From Thermoplasmatales archaeon (GTDB lineage Archaea > Thermoplasmatota > E2 > UBA202 > JdFR-43): a stretch of DNA of 64,000 nucleotides. Position 1 is the first letter of the stretch. Every line of letters begins with the position of its first letter. Position numbers and translations under genes: made by a program. Below the pieces are notes generated by a model, which ran no database searches, was not told where the DNA came from, and saw only the letters and a program-made list of their open reading frames with translations. Positions 37,832-45,696 of the stretch are shown piece after piece. Location of the stretch: contig JACIWA010000001.1 of the NCBI GenBank assembly GCA_014361195.1, positions 124,001 through 188,000 on the forward strand, in the 5' to 3' direction.

Positions 37832-38704
37832 ATGGTCATGAAAAACAAAATGAAAGGAATTTTATCAATATTAGGCGCAAGCTTTCTTTGGGCTACTGAG
37901 CCAATTTTCGCAAAACTTGCTTATAAAAGCTCAGATTTTGTTCAAACATCAACAGTGAGAGCAATAATTTCCTGTATAATAGCCATTTTTTATATTAAAG
38001 CGAGAAAATCAAATTTGAAAATAAATAGAGAAAATTTCATTAAAATTTTATATATAGGAATTTTTGGCACACTAGTTGGTGATTTTTTATATCTTTTTTC
38101 ATTGACAAAAATTCCAGTAATAAATGCAGTTTTATTAGCCCATATCCAACCTGTCTTTATAGTAATAATCGGCTTCTTTTTGTTAAAGGAGGATAAATTA
38201 AACAAATATGATTTTACAGGAATTTTTCTTATGATTTTATCCGCTTTCTTAGTAACTACAAAAACAATTCAAAATTTTTTGTCTATGAAATTTGGAACAA
38301 GCTATGATTTTCTTGTTTTGCTCGCAACATTTACTTGGGCAACAACCGCAATAGTTGGAAGAAAATATCTTACTCACCTAAATGCAGGGGTTTTAACTTT
38401 TTACAGATTTTTAATACCATCTTTCATCCTTCTCTCTTATTTAGCAATAAATTCAAAAATATCTTCTCCAAATATCTATCAAATATTTCTCGGTTTTATA
38501 GGAGGAGCGGGAACTATTTTATATTATGAAGGCCTAAAAAGAATTAAAGCAGCTCAGGTTTCCGCGATAGAATTATCAACTCCTTTCTTTGCTTCCATAT
38601 TGAGTTTTTTCATCTTAGGTGAAAATATAGCTATATTGCAAATTTTTGGCATCCTTCTCCTCATGGCTGGAATATATTTTTTATCCAAGAAAGAAGCAAG
38701 TTAG
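37832..38704 (+). CDS. EamA-family (DMT superfamily) transporter
   Basis: 290 residues with about ten hydrophobic helices in two five-helix halves. Each half shows the EamA pattern: ILGASFLWATEPIFAKL at the N-terminus, and LLATFTWATTAIVGRKYL at about residue 165. The second repeat ends with LRRI..A-like LKRIKAAQVSAIELSTPFFASILSFFILGE, which is typical of the family. The substrate is unknown (metabolite or amino-acid export is common in the family). A TATA-like box lies about 28 nt before the ATG. An alternative ATG is at 37838. Confidence 0.85.
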   Translation: MVMKNKMKGILSILGASFLWATEPIFAKLAYKSSDFVQTSTVRAIISCIIAIFYIKARKSNLKINRENFIKILYIGIFGTLVGDFLYLFSLTKIPVINAVLLAHIQPVFIVIIGFFLLKEDKLNKYDFTGIFLMILSAFLVTTKTIQNFLSMKFGTSYDFLVLLATFTWATTAIVGRKYLTHLNAGVLTFYRFLIPSFILLSYLAINSKISSPNIYQIFLGFIGGAGTILYYEGLKRIKAAQVSAIELSTPFFASILSFFILGENIAILQIFGILLLMAGIYFLSKKEAS

Positions 38705-38707
38705 TAT

Positions 38708-38779
38708 GCGGGCGCCGGGATTCGAACCCGGGTTATAGCCGTGGCAGGGCTATGTGATACCAGACTACACTACGCCCGC
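38708..38779 (-). tRNA. tRNA-Gly(GCC)
   Basis: 72 nt with no intron and no encoded CCA. The acceptor arms GCGGGCG/CGCCCGC pair fully. The anticodon stem TAGCC/GGCTA encloses loop CTGCCAC with anticodon GCC, and the T arm is CCGGG-TTCGAAT-CCCGG. The gene is GC-rich against an AT-rich background, as expected for a thermophile-type RNA. A TATATAT run lies upstream on the minus strand near 38800. It lies between the convergent-side end of the EamA gene and panE. Confidence 0.97.
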
Positions 38780-38861
38780 TTAAAAGTAAATTATCGATTT
38801 GATATATAACATTTTATATTTTGAATGAAAAAAAATTTATTTGATTGCTCGATTTTATTCA

Positions 38862-39758
38862 ATGAAATTTATAATATTTGGCGCTGGCGCAATTGGCTCA
38901 CTTTTTGGAGGATTACTTTCAAGAAAAAATGATGTTTTGCTTGTGGGAAGAAAGGAGCATATTGAAGAAATAGAAAAAAATGGGCTAATTGTGGAAGGCT
39001 TTACCAATGAAATTTTTTATCCTAAGACTGAATGGGATGGAAGCAAATATGATTTTGTTATTCTTACAACAAAAGCATATGATACAGAAAAAGCGGTGGA
39101 TGAAATTTTAAGAAAATTTGGAGAAATTCCTATTATTTCAATTCAAAATGGTTTGAGAAATGAAGAAATTATAGCAGAGAAAATGGGGATTGAAAATGTT
39201 ATTGGAGCACTCACCACTCATGGAGTAACATTTATTGGGAATGGAAGGATATATCATGCGGGAAAGGGAGAAACAATAATAGGGGAGTTAAGCGGTGAAA
39301 TAACTGATAGAATAAAAAATATTTGTAAAACATTTAACGAATGTGGAATTGAAACGAAAATAAGCGGTGAAATAAAGAAAGAGAAATGGAAAAAAGCAAT
39401 AGTTAATTCCGCAATAAATGGTCTGACTTCTATTTTAAGATGTAAAAACGGGGAGATAATTAAAAATGAATATGCAATAGAATTAATAAAAAAAATATGC
39501 ACTGAGGCAATTGAAGTTGCAAAAGCAGAAGGAATTGAGATAGAGGATATAATTGAAAAAGTGAAAGAAGTTGCAGAAAATACTTCAGAAAATATTTCTT
39601 CAATGCTACAGGATATAATTTCTGGAAAAAAAACAGAAGTAGATGAAATAAATGGAGAAATAATAATAAGGGCAAAAAAACATGGAATAAAAACTCCAGT
39701 AAATGAAGTGATATATAGCTTAATAAAAGCAAATGAAAGTGTGCGGCATCTGGGTTGA
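38862..39758 (+). CDS. panE: 2-dehydropantoate 2-reductase (ketopantoate reductase)
   Basis: About 298 residues from the ATG at 38862, which begins the Rossmann motif MKFIIFGAGAIGSLFGG; a TTG at 38841 would add seven unlikely residues and sits on the TATA region. Other marks are TTKAYDTEKAV, SIQNGLRNEE, and the KWKKAIVNSAINGLTSIL segment with the catalytic Lys and Asn. The enzyme makes pantoate for CoA with NADPH. The last 19 nt overlap, in antisense, the probable H/ACA RNA. Confidence 0.93.
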   Translation: MKFIIFGAGAIGSLFGGLLSRKNDVLLVGRKEHIEEIEKNGLIVEGFTNEIFYPKTEWDGSKYDFVILTTKAYDTEKAVDEILRKFGEIPIISIQNGLRNEEIIAEKMGIENVIGALTTHGVTFIGNGRIYHAGKGETIIGELSGEITDRIKNICKTFNECGIETKISGEIKKEKWKKAIVNSAINGLTSILRCKNGEIIKNEYAIELIKKICTEAIEVAKAEGIEIEDIIEKVKEVAENTSENISSMLQDIISGKKTEVDEINGEIIIRAKKHGIKTPVNEVIYSLIKANESVRHLG

Positions 39759-39797
39759 CCTAACGCTCATTGATCACGCAGGGGCCCGTGATGCCGC
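39740..39797 (-). ncRNA. Probable H/ACA guide RNA (one hairpin)
   Basis: A GC-rich island in an AT-rich gap. On the minus strand an 8-bp stem GCGGCATC/GATGCCGC (39797-39790 with 39750-39743) is followed at once by an ACA box (39742-39740). The sequence inside gives two free strands (about ACGGGCC and TCAACCCA) as a pseudouridylation pocket around an upper stem (CCTG.CG with CG.TTAGG). The tip UGAU-CAA-UGAG allows tandem sheared G-A pairs, as in the L7Ae-binding K-loop. A competing hairpin ATCACG/CGTGAT is also possible. It lies downstream of the L7Ae operon and antisense to the last codons of panE. The target is not identified. Confidence 0.5.
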
Positions 39798-39879
39798 TGT
39801 CGCTCCATATTTTACCTCCATTCATTTTTCATAGAGGTCTTAAGATGGAGCTAAAAATATATCTGCAAAATATATAAAT

Positions 39880-40332
39880 TTAATCCTCAAAAATCCATCT
39901 TTCATCATCCATGCTATATTCCACTATTTCATCTTTGCTAAACCACAATTTTATTTCTTTTTCAGCGGTTTCCTTGCTATCGCTAGCATGTATTATATTC
40001 CTCCCTATATCTTGAGAAAAATCTCCTCTTATTGTTCCTGGCATTGCATCGCTTGGATTTGTTGGGCCAACAATCTTTCTAACTCTTGAAACCGCATCTT
40101 TTCCTTCAACAACCATTGCAAGAACTGGACCACTTGTTATATAATTTATCAGCCCATCGAAAAAATTCTTACCTTTATGAGCCATGTAATGCTTCTCCGC
40201 CATCTCTCTAGATATTTTTAAAAATTTAATTGCTACTATTTTAAATCCACAATCCTCTATTCTCTGCAAAATTTTGCCGATTAATCTCCTCTGCACACCA
40301 TCTGGCTTTATCATTAAAAAAGTTCTTTCCAT
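39880..40332 (-). CDS. ndk: Nucleoside diphosphate kinase
   Basis: 150 residues, full length. It transfers phosphate between nucleoside triphosphates and diphosphates through a phosphohistidine. The catalytic His is in NIIHASDS at about residue 113, and the N-terminal MIKPDGVQRRLIG and the PGTIRGDF motif are present. It is the last gene of the L7Ae, S28e, L24e, Ndk run, a widely conserved archaeal order. Confidence 0.97.
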   Translation of the reverse strand: MERTFLMIKPDGVQRRLIGKILQRIEDCGFKIVAIKFLKISREMAEKHYMAHKGKNFFDGLINYITSGPVLAMVVEGKDAVSRVRKIVGPTNPSDAMPGTIRGDFSQDIGRNIIHASDSKETAEKEIKLWFSKDEIVEYSMDDERWIFED

Positions 40333-40336
40333 AATC

Positions 40337-40507
40337 TCACTTTGCTTTTGTTATCCATCTAACTTTCTTAGGTTCTCTCCCGAGTTTTAGCATATTTTTA
40401 TGGCACTTTCCTGAGCAAAAATAGTAAGCGGTTCCATCCTTCTTTACAAACATTGTTCCTGTTCCAGGTTCAATCTCATTTCCGCAAAAAGTGCATTTTT
40501 TTGCCAT
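40337..40507 (-). CDS. rpl24e: Large ribosomal subunit protein eL24
   Basis: 56 residues. The zinc-binding pairs are CTFC at residues 5-8 and CSGKC at 31-35, and the GTGTMFVKKDGT and KLGREPKKVRW segments are typical of archaeal L24e. The start overlaps the S28e stop by one base (TAATG), and the gene ends just before ndk. Confidence 0.96.
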   Translation of the reverse strand: MAKKCTFCGNEIEPGTGTMFVKKDGTAYYFCSGKCHKNMLKLGREPKKVRWITKAK

Positions 40508-40716
40508 TATTTCACGCTCAATCTCTTTGCTTCTCTTTCCGCTTCTCTGAGCATTAATATATCCCCTTTCCTTACAGGACCCATTAAATTTCTTGTTATA
40601 ACCCTATTTTTATCCCTTCCTTCAAGAATTTTCACTCTAACCTGCAATACTTCCCCGCACATTCCTGTTCTGCCAATTATTTCCACAACTTCCGCTGGAA
40701 TGCTCTCCTCAGGCAT
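40507..40716 (-). CDS. rps28e: Small ribosomal subunit protein eS28
   Basis: 69 residues. The [12 protein letters not shown] start, the [10 protein letters not shown] segment and the [18 protein letters not shown] end are diagnostic of S28e. It follows rpl7ae after one base and overlaps rpl24e by one base. Confidence 0.97.
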   Translation of the reverse strand: MPEESIPAEVVEIIGRTGMCGEVLQVRVKILEGRDKNRVITRNLMGPVRKGDILMLREAEREAKRLSVK

Positions 40717-40717
40717 G

Positions 40718-41083
40718 TCATCCCTTTATCTCCTTCACTTTCTTAACAACTTCTTCAAAAATTTCTTTCGCATCTCCCTCGCTTATTATCGCAACAACAG
40801 ATGCCTGCACCTGCAGGCCAGCTGCTCGCCCCAGCTCCTCCTTTGAAGGAACATAGGAATAGGGCACGTTTTTTTCCTCGCATAGATATGGCATGTGAGC
40901 GAGTATTTCTTCAGGAGAAACATCTTTCGCCATTATAACAAGCTTCGCTTCCCCTCTTTCTACCGCTTTTGTTACCTCATTAGCTCCCTTCTTTATCTTT
41001 CCACTGCTCCTCGCTTTCTCAACCAGCTCATACGATTTTTTAACTATCTCTTCAGGTATTTCAAACTTTACATAGATTGGCAT
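40718..41083 (-). CDS. rpl7ae: Large ribosomal subunit protein eL8 / K-turn binding protein L7Ae
   Basis: 121 residues. L7Ae binds K-turns in rRNA and in C/D and H/ACA guide RNAs. The RNA-binding helix [14 protein letters not shown] is at about residues 33-46, and [11 protein letters not shown] and the LGRAAGL loop follow. Unlike many starts here, the ATG has a strong AGGAGGC site 7 nt upstream, in a leader that can fold into a hairpin. Its operon ends next to the probable H/ACA RNA. Confidence 0.97.
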   Translation of the reverse strand: MPIYVKFEIPEEIVKKSYELVEKARSSGKIKKGANEVTKAVERGEAKLVIMAKDVSPEEILAHMPYLCEEKNVPYSYVPSKEELGRAAGLQVQASVVAIISEGDAKEIFEEVVKKVKEIKG

Positions 41084-41141
41084 TTACATCGCCTCCTATC
41101 ATAGGCATGAGAAATATTTTGGTTATATATAAATATATTGG
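41084..41141 (-). promoter_or_regulatory. L7Ae promoter and structured leader
   Basis: A TATA box lies in 41123-41141 (minus-strand AATATATTTATATATAA), so the transcript should carry a leader of roughly 22 nt. In the leader GCCT and AGGC can pair, or CCTA with TAGG around TGA, burying the AGGAGGC ribosome site (41091-41097). A TGA and GA pair occur close together, so a K-turn-like fold that L7Ae itself might bind is possible but not proven. Confidence 0.4.
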
Positions 41142-41225
41142 TTGCGTAAATTGTTAAAAATTTTTGAAAAATTGGAATAAAAAATCTTATCCAAACAATT
41201 ATTATATAGAAAAAGTTTATTTATC

Positions 41226-42233
41226 ATGATTTTGAAAGATGAAAAGAAGCTTGATCTTTCTTACATACCGGATAAAATAATGTGCAGGGATGAAGAGATA
41301 AGGAGGTTGAGATATTTAATAAAAAGCGGTAGAGCCCTTATAAGCGGGGGAGTAGGCACTGGAAAAACATTGCTTGCCCGCTATGTGGGAGGGGATGCTT
41401 ATGTAAATTGCTATGTAAACAGAACTGAACATAGGGTTTTGGAAGAAATTTTAAAACAGATAAAACCTAAATTCAATCCCGCTGGACTGCCAACCCAGAA
41501 GCTATGGAATGAAATTGATGGAAAAAGAATAATAATTGATGAAATTGATGGAATGGAAATTGATGAATTAAGACATTTTGCATATACTCTTTCAAGACAG
41601 AAGGAATTTGGTAAAAAAATAGATTATATAGCAATCACAAGAAGTCATTTGATTTTAAAGCAAATTCTTGATGAAGCAACATGGAGCACATTTGCCCAGA
41701 ATTCTGTTGTTGAGCTGAAGCCATATTCATGGGAACAAATGAAAGAAATATTATCTTATAGGGCGAGTGAGAGCTTGAATAGAGAGTGCTATGATGAAGA
41801 AATAATTTCATTAATAGCAGATATAGCAATCTCTTCAGTTGGACATACAAGAACTGGAATTTCAATTCTTCTAAATTCCTCTTTAATAGCGGAGACAAAA
41901 ATGCATAAAAAAATTGAGGTGGAAGATGTAAGGGAAGCAAATATTGATGAAATTTTTTTTGATTTGAATACCATGGAAAAAGAAGAGCTTTTGTTGCTTC
42001 TTTCTGTTGCGGATGCGTGCAAAAATAAAGCTTATGTTAGTTATGATGAGATAATGGAAAAATTTTTTTTAAGGAATGAAGAGTATGAAATGAATATCGA
42101 TGAAAGAAAATTTGAGAAGATATTTAAAAAACTTTTAAGTCAGGATTTAATAAAGGAAAGCAAGTTTGGCTATACCATTCTAAATTTTCCAGCAAATTTA
42201 TTAGTTAAGGAAATTGAGAAAATTATTTCATGA
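41226..42233 (+). CDS. cdc6: Orc1/Cdc6-type AAA+ ATPase
   Basis: 335 residues. The N-terminal KIMCRDEEIRRLRYLI matches the lead-in of Orc1/Cdc6 proteins. Walker A is SGGVGTGKTLLAR (about residues 40-52) and Walker B is RIIIDEIDG (about 100-108). The SVGHTRTGISILLNSSLIAE helix and a C-terminal winged helix (about 255-335) follow. It could be an origin-binding initiator or a diverged paralogue. No clear origin repeats are visible in the 120-bp AT-rich gap upstream. It is leaderless, with TTATTATATAG about 22 nt before the ATG. Its 3' end overlaps the convergent GalT-like gene by 11 nt. Confidence 0.85.
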   Translation: MILKDEKKLDLSYIPDKIMCRDEEIRRLRYLIKSGRALISGGVGTGKTLLARYVGGDAYVNCYVNRTEHRVLEEILKQIKPKFNPAGLPTQKLWNEIDGKRIIIDEIDGMEIDELRHFAYTLSRQKEFGKKIDYIAITRSHLILKQILDEATWSTFAQNSVVELKPYSWEQMKEILSYRASESLNRECYDEEIISLIADIAISSVGHTRTGISILLNSSLIAETKMHKKIEVEDVREANIDEIFFDLNTMEKEELLLLLSVADACKNKAYVSYDEIMEKFFLRNEEYEMNIDERKFEKIFKKLLSQDLIKESKFGYTILNFPANLLVKEIEKIIS

Positions 42234-43092
42234 ATTCCCTTATTTCTTTCGCAACTTCTTCTGGCATTTTTTCAAGAATTGTCTCAAAATGAATTCTTTC
42301 AAAAAACATCGCGTCATTTCTATAATATTTAACCATATTTTGCCTAGTTAATATTCTGAAATGCGTTGGAAATTCTTTATCCATATCAATGAAAACAGCG
42401 AGATTAAAGCTATTCCTCCTTATGCTTGAATAATAGGATAATATTTTGCTGATAACTAATGCAAGCTTTTCAACTTCATTCTCTTCTTTACAGAACCCAA
42501 AAACCTCATTGAAACCAAAAGGAGCAAAAGGAACAAATAAATAAAATCCATTTATTTTTCCTATAAATCTATCCCCTTTAATCTCCTCTTCAATATATGA
42601 AAAAAATTTATCCTTATTTTTGATTATCTTTTCCATATATGTTGTAGGGTACTCACTCAAAACCACTTGCGTATGGGGATGCAGGATGCTGGCGCCAGCG
42701 GGCATGAGGTAGTTCCAGTTGATTGAGGCATATCTTGCTTTTCCGTCATAGAAATTTTCAATGTATTCTGAGCAGAGTAAAAAATTGCTTTCAAGCAACT
42801 CCGCAGAAAACTCTTCTGGCTTGATATAATGATTTTTAAATGCGCATACACCACTATATTTTGCATAAGGATTTATGTTCGGAAACAGGAAAGAGTGAGA
42901 ATTTTCCATAAATCCAAAATCAAATTTTGCAAGCTTATCTTTAGTGCAAAAAATGCAATCTTTTTCTATAATTTCTTTAAAATCCTCCTGTCTGTCTATT
43001 TCAAGCCCCGCTCTTTTCATTATTCTGCAATTCCTCTCCCATACCTCATCTTTTCTTATCTCTACGTTTCCTTCCTTAAATTTTTCAAACAT
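42223..43092 (-). CDS. GalT-like HIT-superfamily nucleotidyltransferase
   Basis: 289 residues. The N-terminal zinc pair CIFC (about residue 48) and the active-site ASILHPHTQVVLSEYPT (about residue 135, with the His-Pro-His-Thr-Gln core) are those of galactose-1-phosphate uridylyltransferase relatives. A second half with the HFRILTR segment resembles the GalT C-terminal lobe. The sugar phosphate used cannot be read from the sequence; it might feed sugar nucleotides into glycosylation. It follows the creatininase-family gene with a 3-nt gap. Confidence 0.78.
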   Translation of the reverse strand: MFEKFKEGNVEIRKDEVWERNCRIMKRAGLEIDRQEDFKEIIEKDCIFCTKDKLAKFDFGFMENSHSFLFPNINPYAKYSGVCAFKNHYIKPEEFSAELLESNFLLCSEYIENFYDGKARYASINWNYLMPAGASILHPHTQVVLSEYPTTYMEKIIKNKDKFFSYIEEEIKGDRFIGKINGFYLFVPFAPFGFNEVFGFCKEENEVEKLALVISKILSYYSSIRRNSFNLAVFIDMDKEFPTHFRILTRQNMVKYYRNDAMFFERIHFETILEKMPEEVAKEIREFMK

Positions 43093-43095
43093 GAG

Positions 43096-43860
43096 CTAAA
43101 TCCCGAGCAATATTTTTAATTTTTCCGGTAGCTCATCGGTTTTTCCTTCCTTTAAAGACATTGCGGATTTAAAGCATATCTCAACCATTTTTTTAAAAAA
43201 TTTCTCCCCGTATTCTTTTTTTGCAAGAGAAGGTGAGCCAATATAGGCATCTTTTGCTCCAATTTCCTCAAATGTTTTAAAAAAATCCAATGCATGCATT
43301 TTTATTTTTACATCCTCTACCTTACATTTTTTTATCCGCTCTGGAAAAAGGTATAAGGCAAGAGATGTTTCTTTTATATCCCCGTGAATTTCATATTCGT
43401 CTTTTTCAAATAATTCTCCTTTAAAATATGCAATTGAAATTGGCTCGCATGCCACTATACCCTTTTTTCTTGCTTTTTTAATTGCTTTATGTATCGCTTT
43501 TATATGAAAAATATCCATGTGAAAATTTAGAATTAAAAAATATTTGAAATTATGTTTTGAAAAAGACAGGAAAATGTCCATCAATATATTATATAAATTT
43601 TTCCATGAAACATTTATTGTGCCAGGAAAATTTCTTGCATATCTGCAAACACCGAGTGGCAGAGAAGGGAGTGATAAAATTTCTATACCATTTTCCTCCA
43701 TTTTTTCCATCAATGCCTCTTCAACTTTTTTTGAAATAAGAAGGTCTGTAGCCAATGGCAAATGAGGACCATGAGCTTCTAAAGGACTGATTGAAATAAA
43801 AATTATGGCATCTCTGCTTATCTTATCTACTTCTTTCCAGCTCATATCTTCTATTTTCAT
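43096..43860 (-). CDS. Creatininase-superfamily amidohydrolase
   Basis: 254 residues. The metal motif SPLEAHGPHLPLATDLLI (about residues 26-43) is clear, and a later IHGDIKETSLALYL supplies the Glu. The family's NGHGGN motif is replaced by NFHMDIF, keeping only one His, so activity or specificity may differ. Relatives act on formylated pyrimidines in riboflavin/F420 synthesis (ArfB) or on creatinine and peptides. It is followed by the GalT-like gene in the same direction and is divergent from the hydrogenase maturation gene. Confidence 0.75.
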   Translation of the reverse strand: MKIEDMSWKEVDKISRDAIIFISISPLEAHGPHLPLATDLLISKKVEEALMEKMEENGIEILSLPSLPLGVCRYARNFPGTINVSWKNLYNILMDIFLSFSKHNFKYFLILNFHMDIFHIKAIHKAIKKARKKGIVACEPISIAYFKGELFEKDEYEIHGDIKETSLALYLFPERIKKCKVEDVKIKMHALDFFKTFEEIGAKDAYIGSPSLAKKEYGEKFFKKMVEICFKSAMSLKEGKTDELPEKLKILLGI

Positions 43861-43904
43861 AACCCTATATTATAAATTTATAAATGTTTTTTTCTTTACC
43901 AATG

Positions 43905-44339
43905 ATGAATATATTGCTTGGTATAGGAAATGAGATGAATGGCGATGATGGCATTGGTGTATATGTTGCAAAAAAGTTAAAAAGCAATGAATGGAAAACA
44001 ATAAATTGTGCAACTGTACCGGAAAATTTTTTTTATGAGATAATAAAGCATAAGCCAAAAAAGATTGTTATGGTTGATGCTGCAGATATGGGACTGAAAT
44101 GCGGGGAAATAAGAAGAATCAGGAAAGAAAAAATAGGAAAAGCAACATTCTCTACCCATTCAGTTCCTCTTTCAATTTTTGTATCCCATTTGCAAAAGGA
44201 AATAGGAACAGAAGTAATAATAATAGGAATTCAGCCAAAGACAATGTATGGTAAGATAAGTAAAGAAGCTAAGAGTTCCGCAAACAAGCTTATAAAGATG
44301 ATTAAAGAGGAAAAGATAGAAGAAATTGAGGAGTTATAA
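43905..44339 (+). CDS. hycI: Hydrogenase maturation protease (HycI/HyaD family)
   Basis: 144 residues from the ATG at 43905; an ATG at 43902 adds one residue. These endopeptidases cut the C-terminus of the large subunit of NiFe hydrogenases after nickel insertion. The family motif NILLGIGNEMNGDDGIG has the first acidic ligand, VDAADMGL the second, and FSTHSVPL the His. No hydrogenase gene occurs in this window. It precedes purD closely but purD has its own TATA box. Confidence 0.88.
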   Translation: MNILLGIGNEMNGDDGIGVYVAKKLKSNEWKTINCATVPENFFYEIIKHKPKKIVMVDAADMGLKCGEIRRIRKEKIGKATFSTHSVPLSIFVSHLQKEIGTEVIIIGIQPKTMYGKISKEAKSSANKLIKMIKEEKIEEIEEL

Positions 44340-44373
44340 AAAAATTTTATATTTCCTAAGTTTATACATTATA

Positions 44374-45696
44374 ATGAGAGTTTTAGTTATTGGTGGAGGG
44401 GCAAGAGAGCACGCTATCTGCTATGCTTTGAAAAAAAGTGATGCGGAAATCTATTCTTTTATGAAAAACTCTAACCCTGGAATAAAAAGAATTGCAAAGG
44501 ATTACATCCTTCATAATGAATGCGATGCGGAGAAAGTTGTTTCATATGCTCTTTCAAAAAACATTGAACTTGCAATAGTTGGGCCCGAGGCCCCCTTGCA
44601 GGAAGGAGTAACAAACTCACTCCTCAACAATGGAATTCCAACCGCATCCCCCTCTAGGGAGGCGGCGGAAATAGAAACAGATAAAGAGTTCATGAGAAAA
44701 TTGATGAAGAAATATAGAATAAAGGGGAGTGTTAAATTTGATGCATTTTCTGATGCAAAATCCGCAGAAGAATTTATAGAGAAATTGAATGGAAATGTTG
44801 CAATAAAACCAGTTGGACTTACTGGGGGGAAAGGTGTAAAGGTTTATGGCTCACATTTTAGCAATGCAATTGAGGCAATAGAATATGCAAAAGAAGTTAT
44901 ATCTAAAAAGATAGGTGGTAAAAGCAGAGTTTTAATAGAGGAAAGAGTAGTTGGTGAAGAATTCACACTTCAAGCTTTCTGTGATGGCAAAAATATTTTT
45001 CCAATGCCAGTTGTACAAGATTATAAAAGGCTTTTGCCCAACGATGAAGGACCAAATACTGGAGGAATGGGCTCAATTTCATCAAAAGATTTCATACTCC
45101 CATTTATGGAAAGAGATGAATATGAAGAAGCTTGCTCGATTTTGCAGAAAATAATTGAGGCATTAAAAAAAGAGGGAAGGGAATACAGAGGAGTTATTTA
45201 TGGGCAGTTTATGCTAACATTTGATGGAGTTAAAGTTATTGAAATAAATGCAAGATTTGGTGATCCAGAAGCAATGAATGTTCTATCAATTTTGAGGACA
45301 GATTTTCTTGATATATGCGATGCAATGGCAAATGGAAATTTGAGAAATAGCATGGTTGGATTTCATGAAAAGAGCACTGTATGCAAATATATTGTGCCTT
45401 GTGGCTATGGCTACGAACCTCTTGAAAATAAAGAAATAGAAGTCGATGAAAAGAAAATAGGCGAGGAAGGAGGAAAAATTTTTTATGCTTCTGTAAATGA
45501 AAAAAATGGAAAAATATATACTACAAAATCCCGTGCCCTAGCAATCCTTGGAATAGCGGATGAAATATATGAGGCGGAGGAGATATGTGATAGATGTCTT
45601 AAATATGTAAAAGGTGATATTTTTGTAAGGCATGATATAGGAAAAAAAGAAACGCTTGAAAAAAAGATGATGAAGATGAGGTTGCTCCGTGGTTAA
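44374..45696 (+). CDS. purD: Phosphoribosylamine--glycine ligase
   Basis: About 440 residues from the ATG at 44374. It makes glycinamide ribonucleotide in purine synthesis. Visible ATP-grasp marks are VIGGGAREHAI at the start, GPEAPLQEGV, KPVGLTGGKGVKVY, DEGPNTGGMGSIS and INARFGDPEAMN. An upstream ATG at 44326 would lie before the TATA-like AAATTTTATATTT (about 24 nt before the chosen start). It is joined end to end with the GPN GTPase gene (TAA-ATG). Confidence 0.95.
   Translation: MRVLVIGGGAREHAICYALKKSDAEIYSFMKNSNPGIKRIAKDYILHNECDAEKVVSYALSKNIELAIVGPEAPLQEGVTNSLLNNGIPTASPSREAAEIETDKEFMRKLMKKYRIKGSVKFDAFSDAKSAEEFIEKLNGNVAIKPVGLTGGKGVKVYGSHFSNAIEAIEYAKEVISKKIGGKSRVLIEERVVGEEFTLQAFCDGKNIFPMPVVQDYKRLLPNDEGPNTGGMGSISSKDFILPFMERDEYEEACSILQKIIEALKKEGREYRGVIYGQFMLTFDGVKVIEINARFGDPEAMNVLSILRTDFLDICDAMANGNLRNSMVGFHEKSTVCKYIVPCGYGYEPLENKEIEVDEKKIGEEGGKIFYASVNEKNGKIYTTKSRALAILGIADEIYEAEEICDRCLKYVKGDIFVRHDIGKKETLEKKMMKMRLLRG

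Noticed and set aside
38841-38861. Extended panE start at a TTG
   Set aside because: It adds residues before the Rossmann beta-strand and overlaps the likely TATA box. The ATG at 38862 fits the family and the leaderless spacing.
39740-39800. Hairpin after panE as a bacterial-type terminator
   Set aside because: The stem encloses a loop of about 39 nt and no T-run follows on the plus strand. The ACA box and K-loop-like tip on the minus strand fit an H/ACA RNA better.
41142-41225. Replication origin upstream of the Orc1/Cdc6-like gene
   Set aside because: No origin-recognition repeats could be found by eye in the gap; AT-richness alone is common throughout this window.
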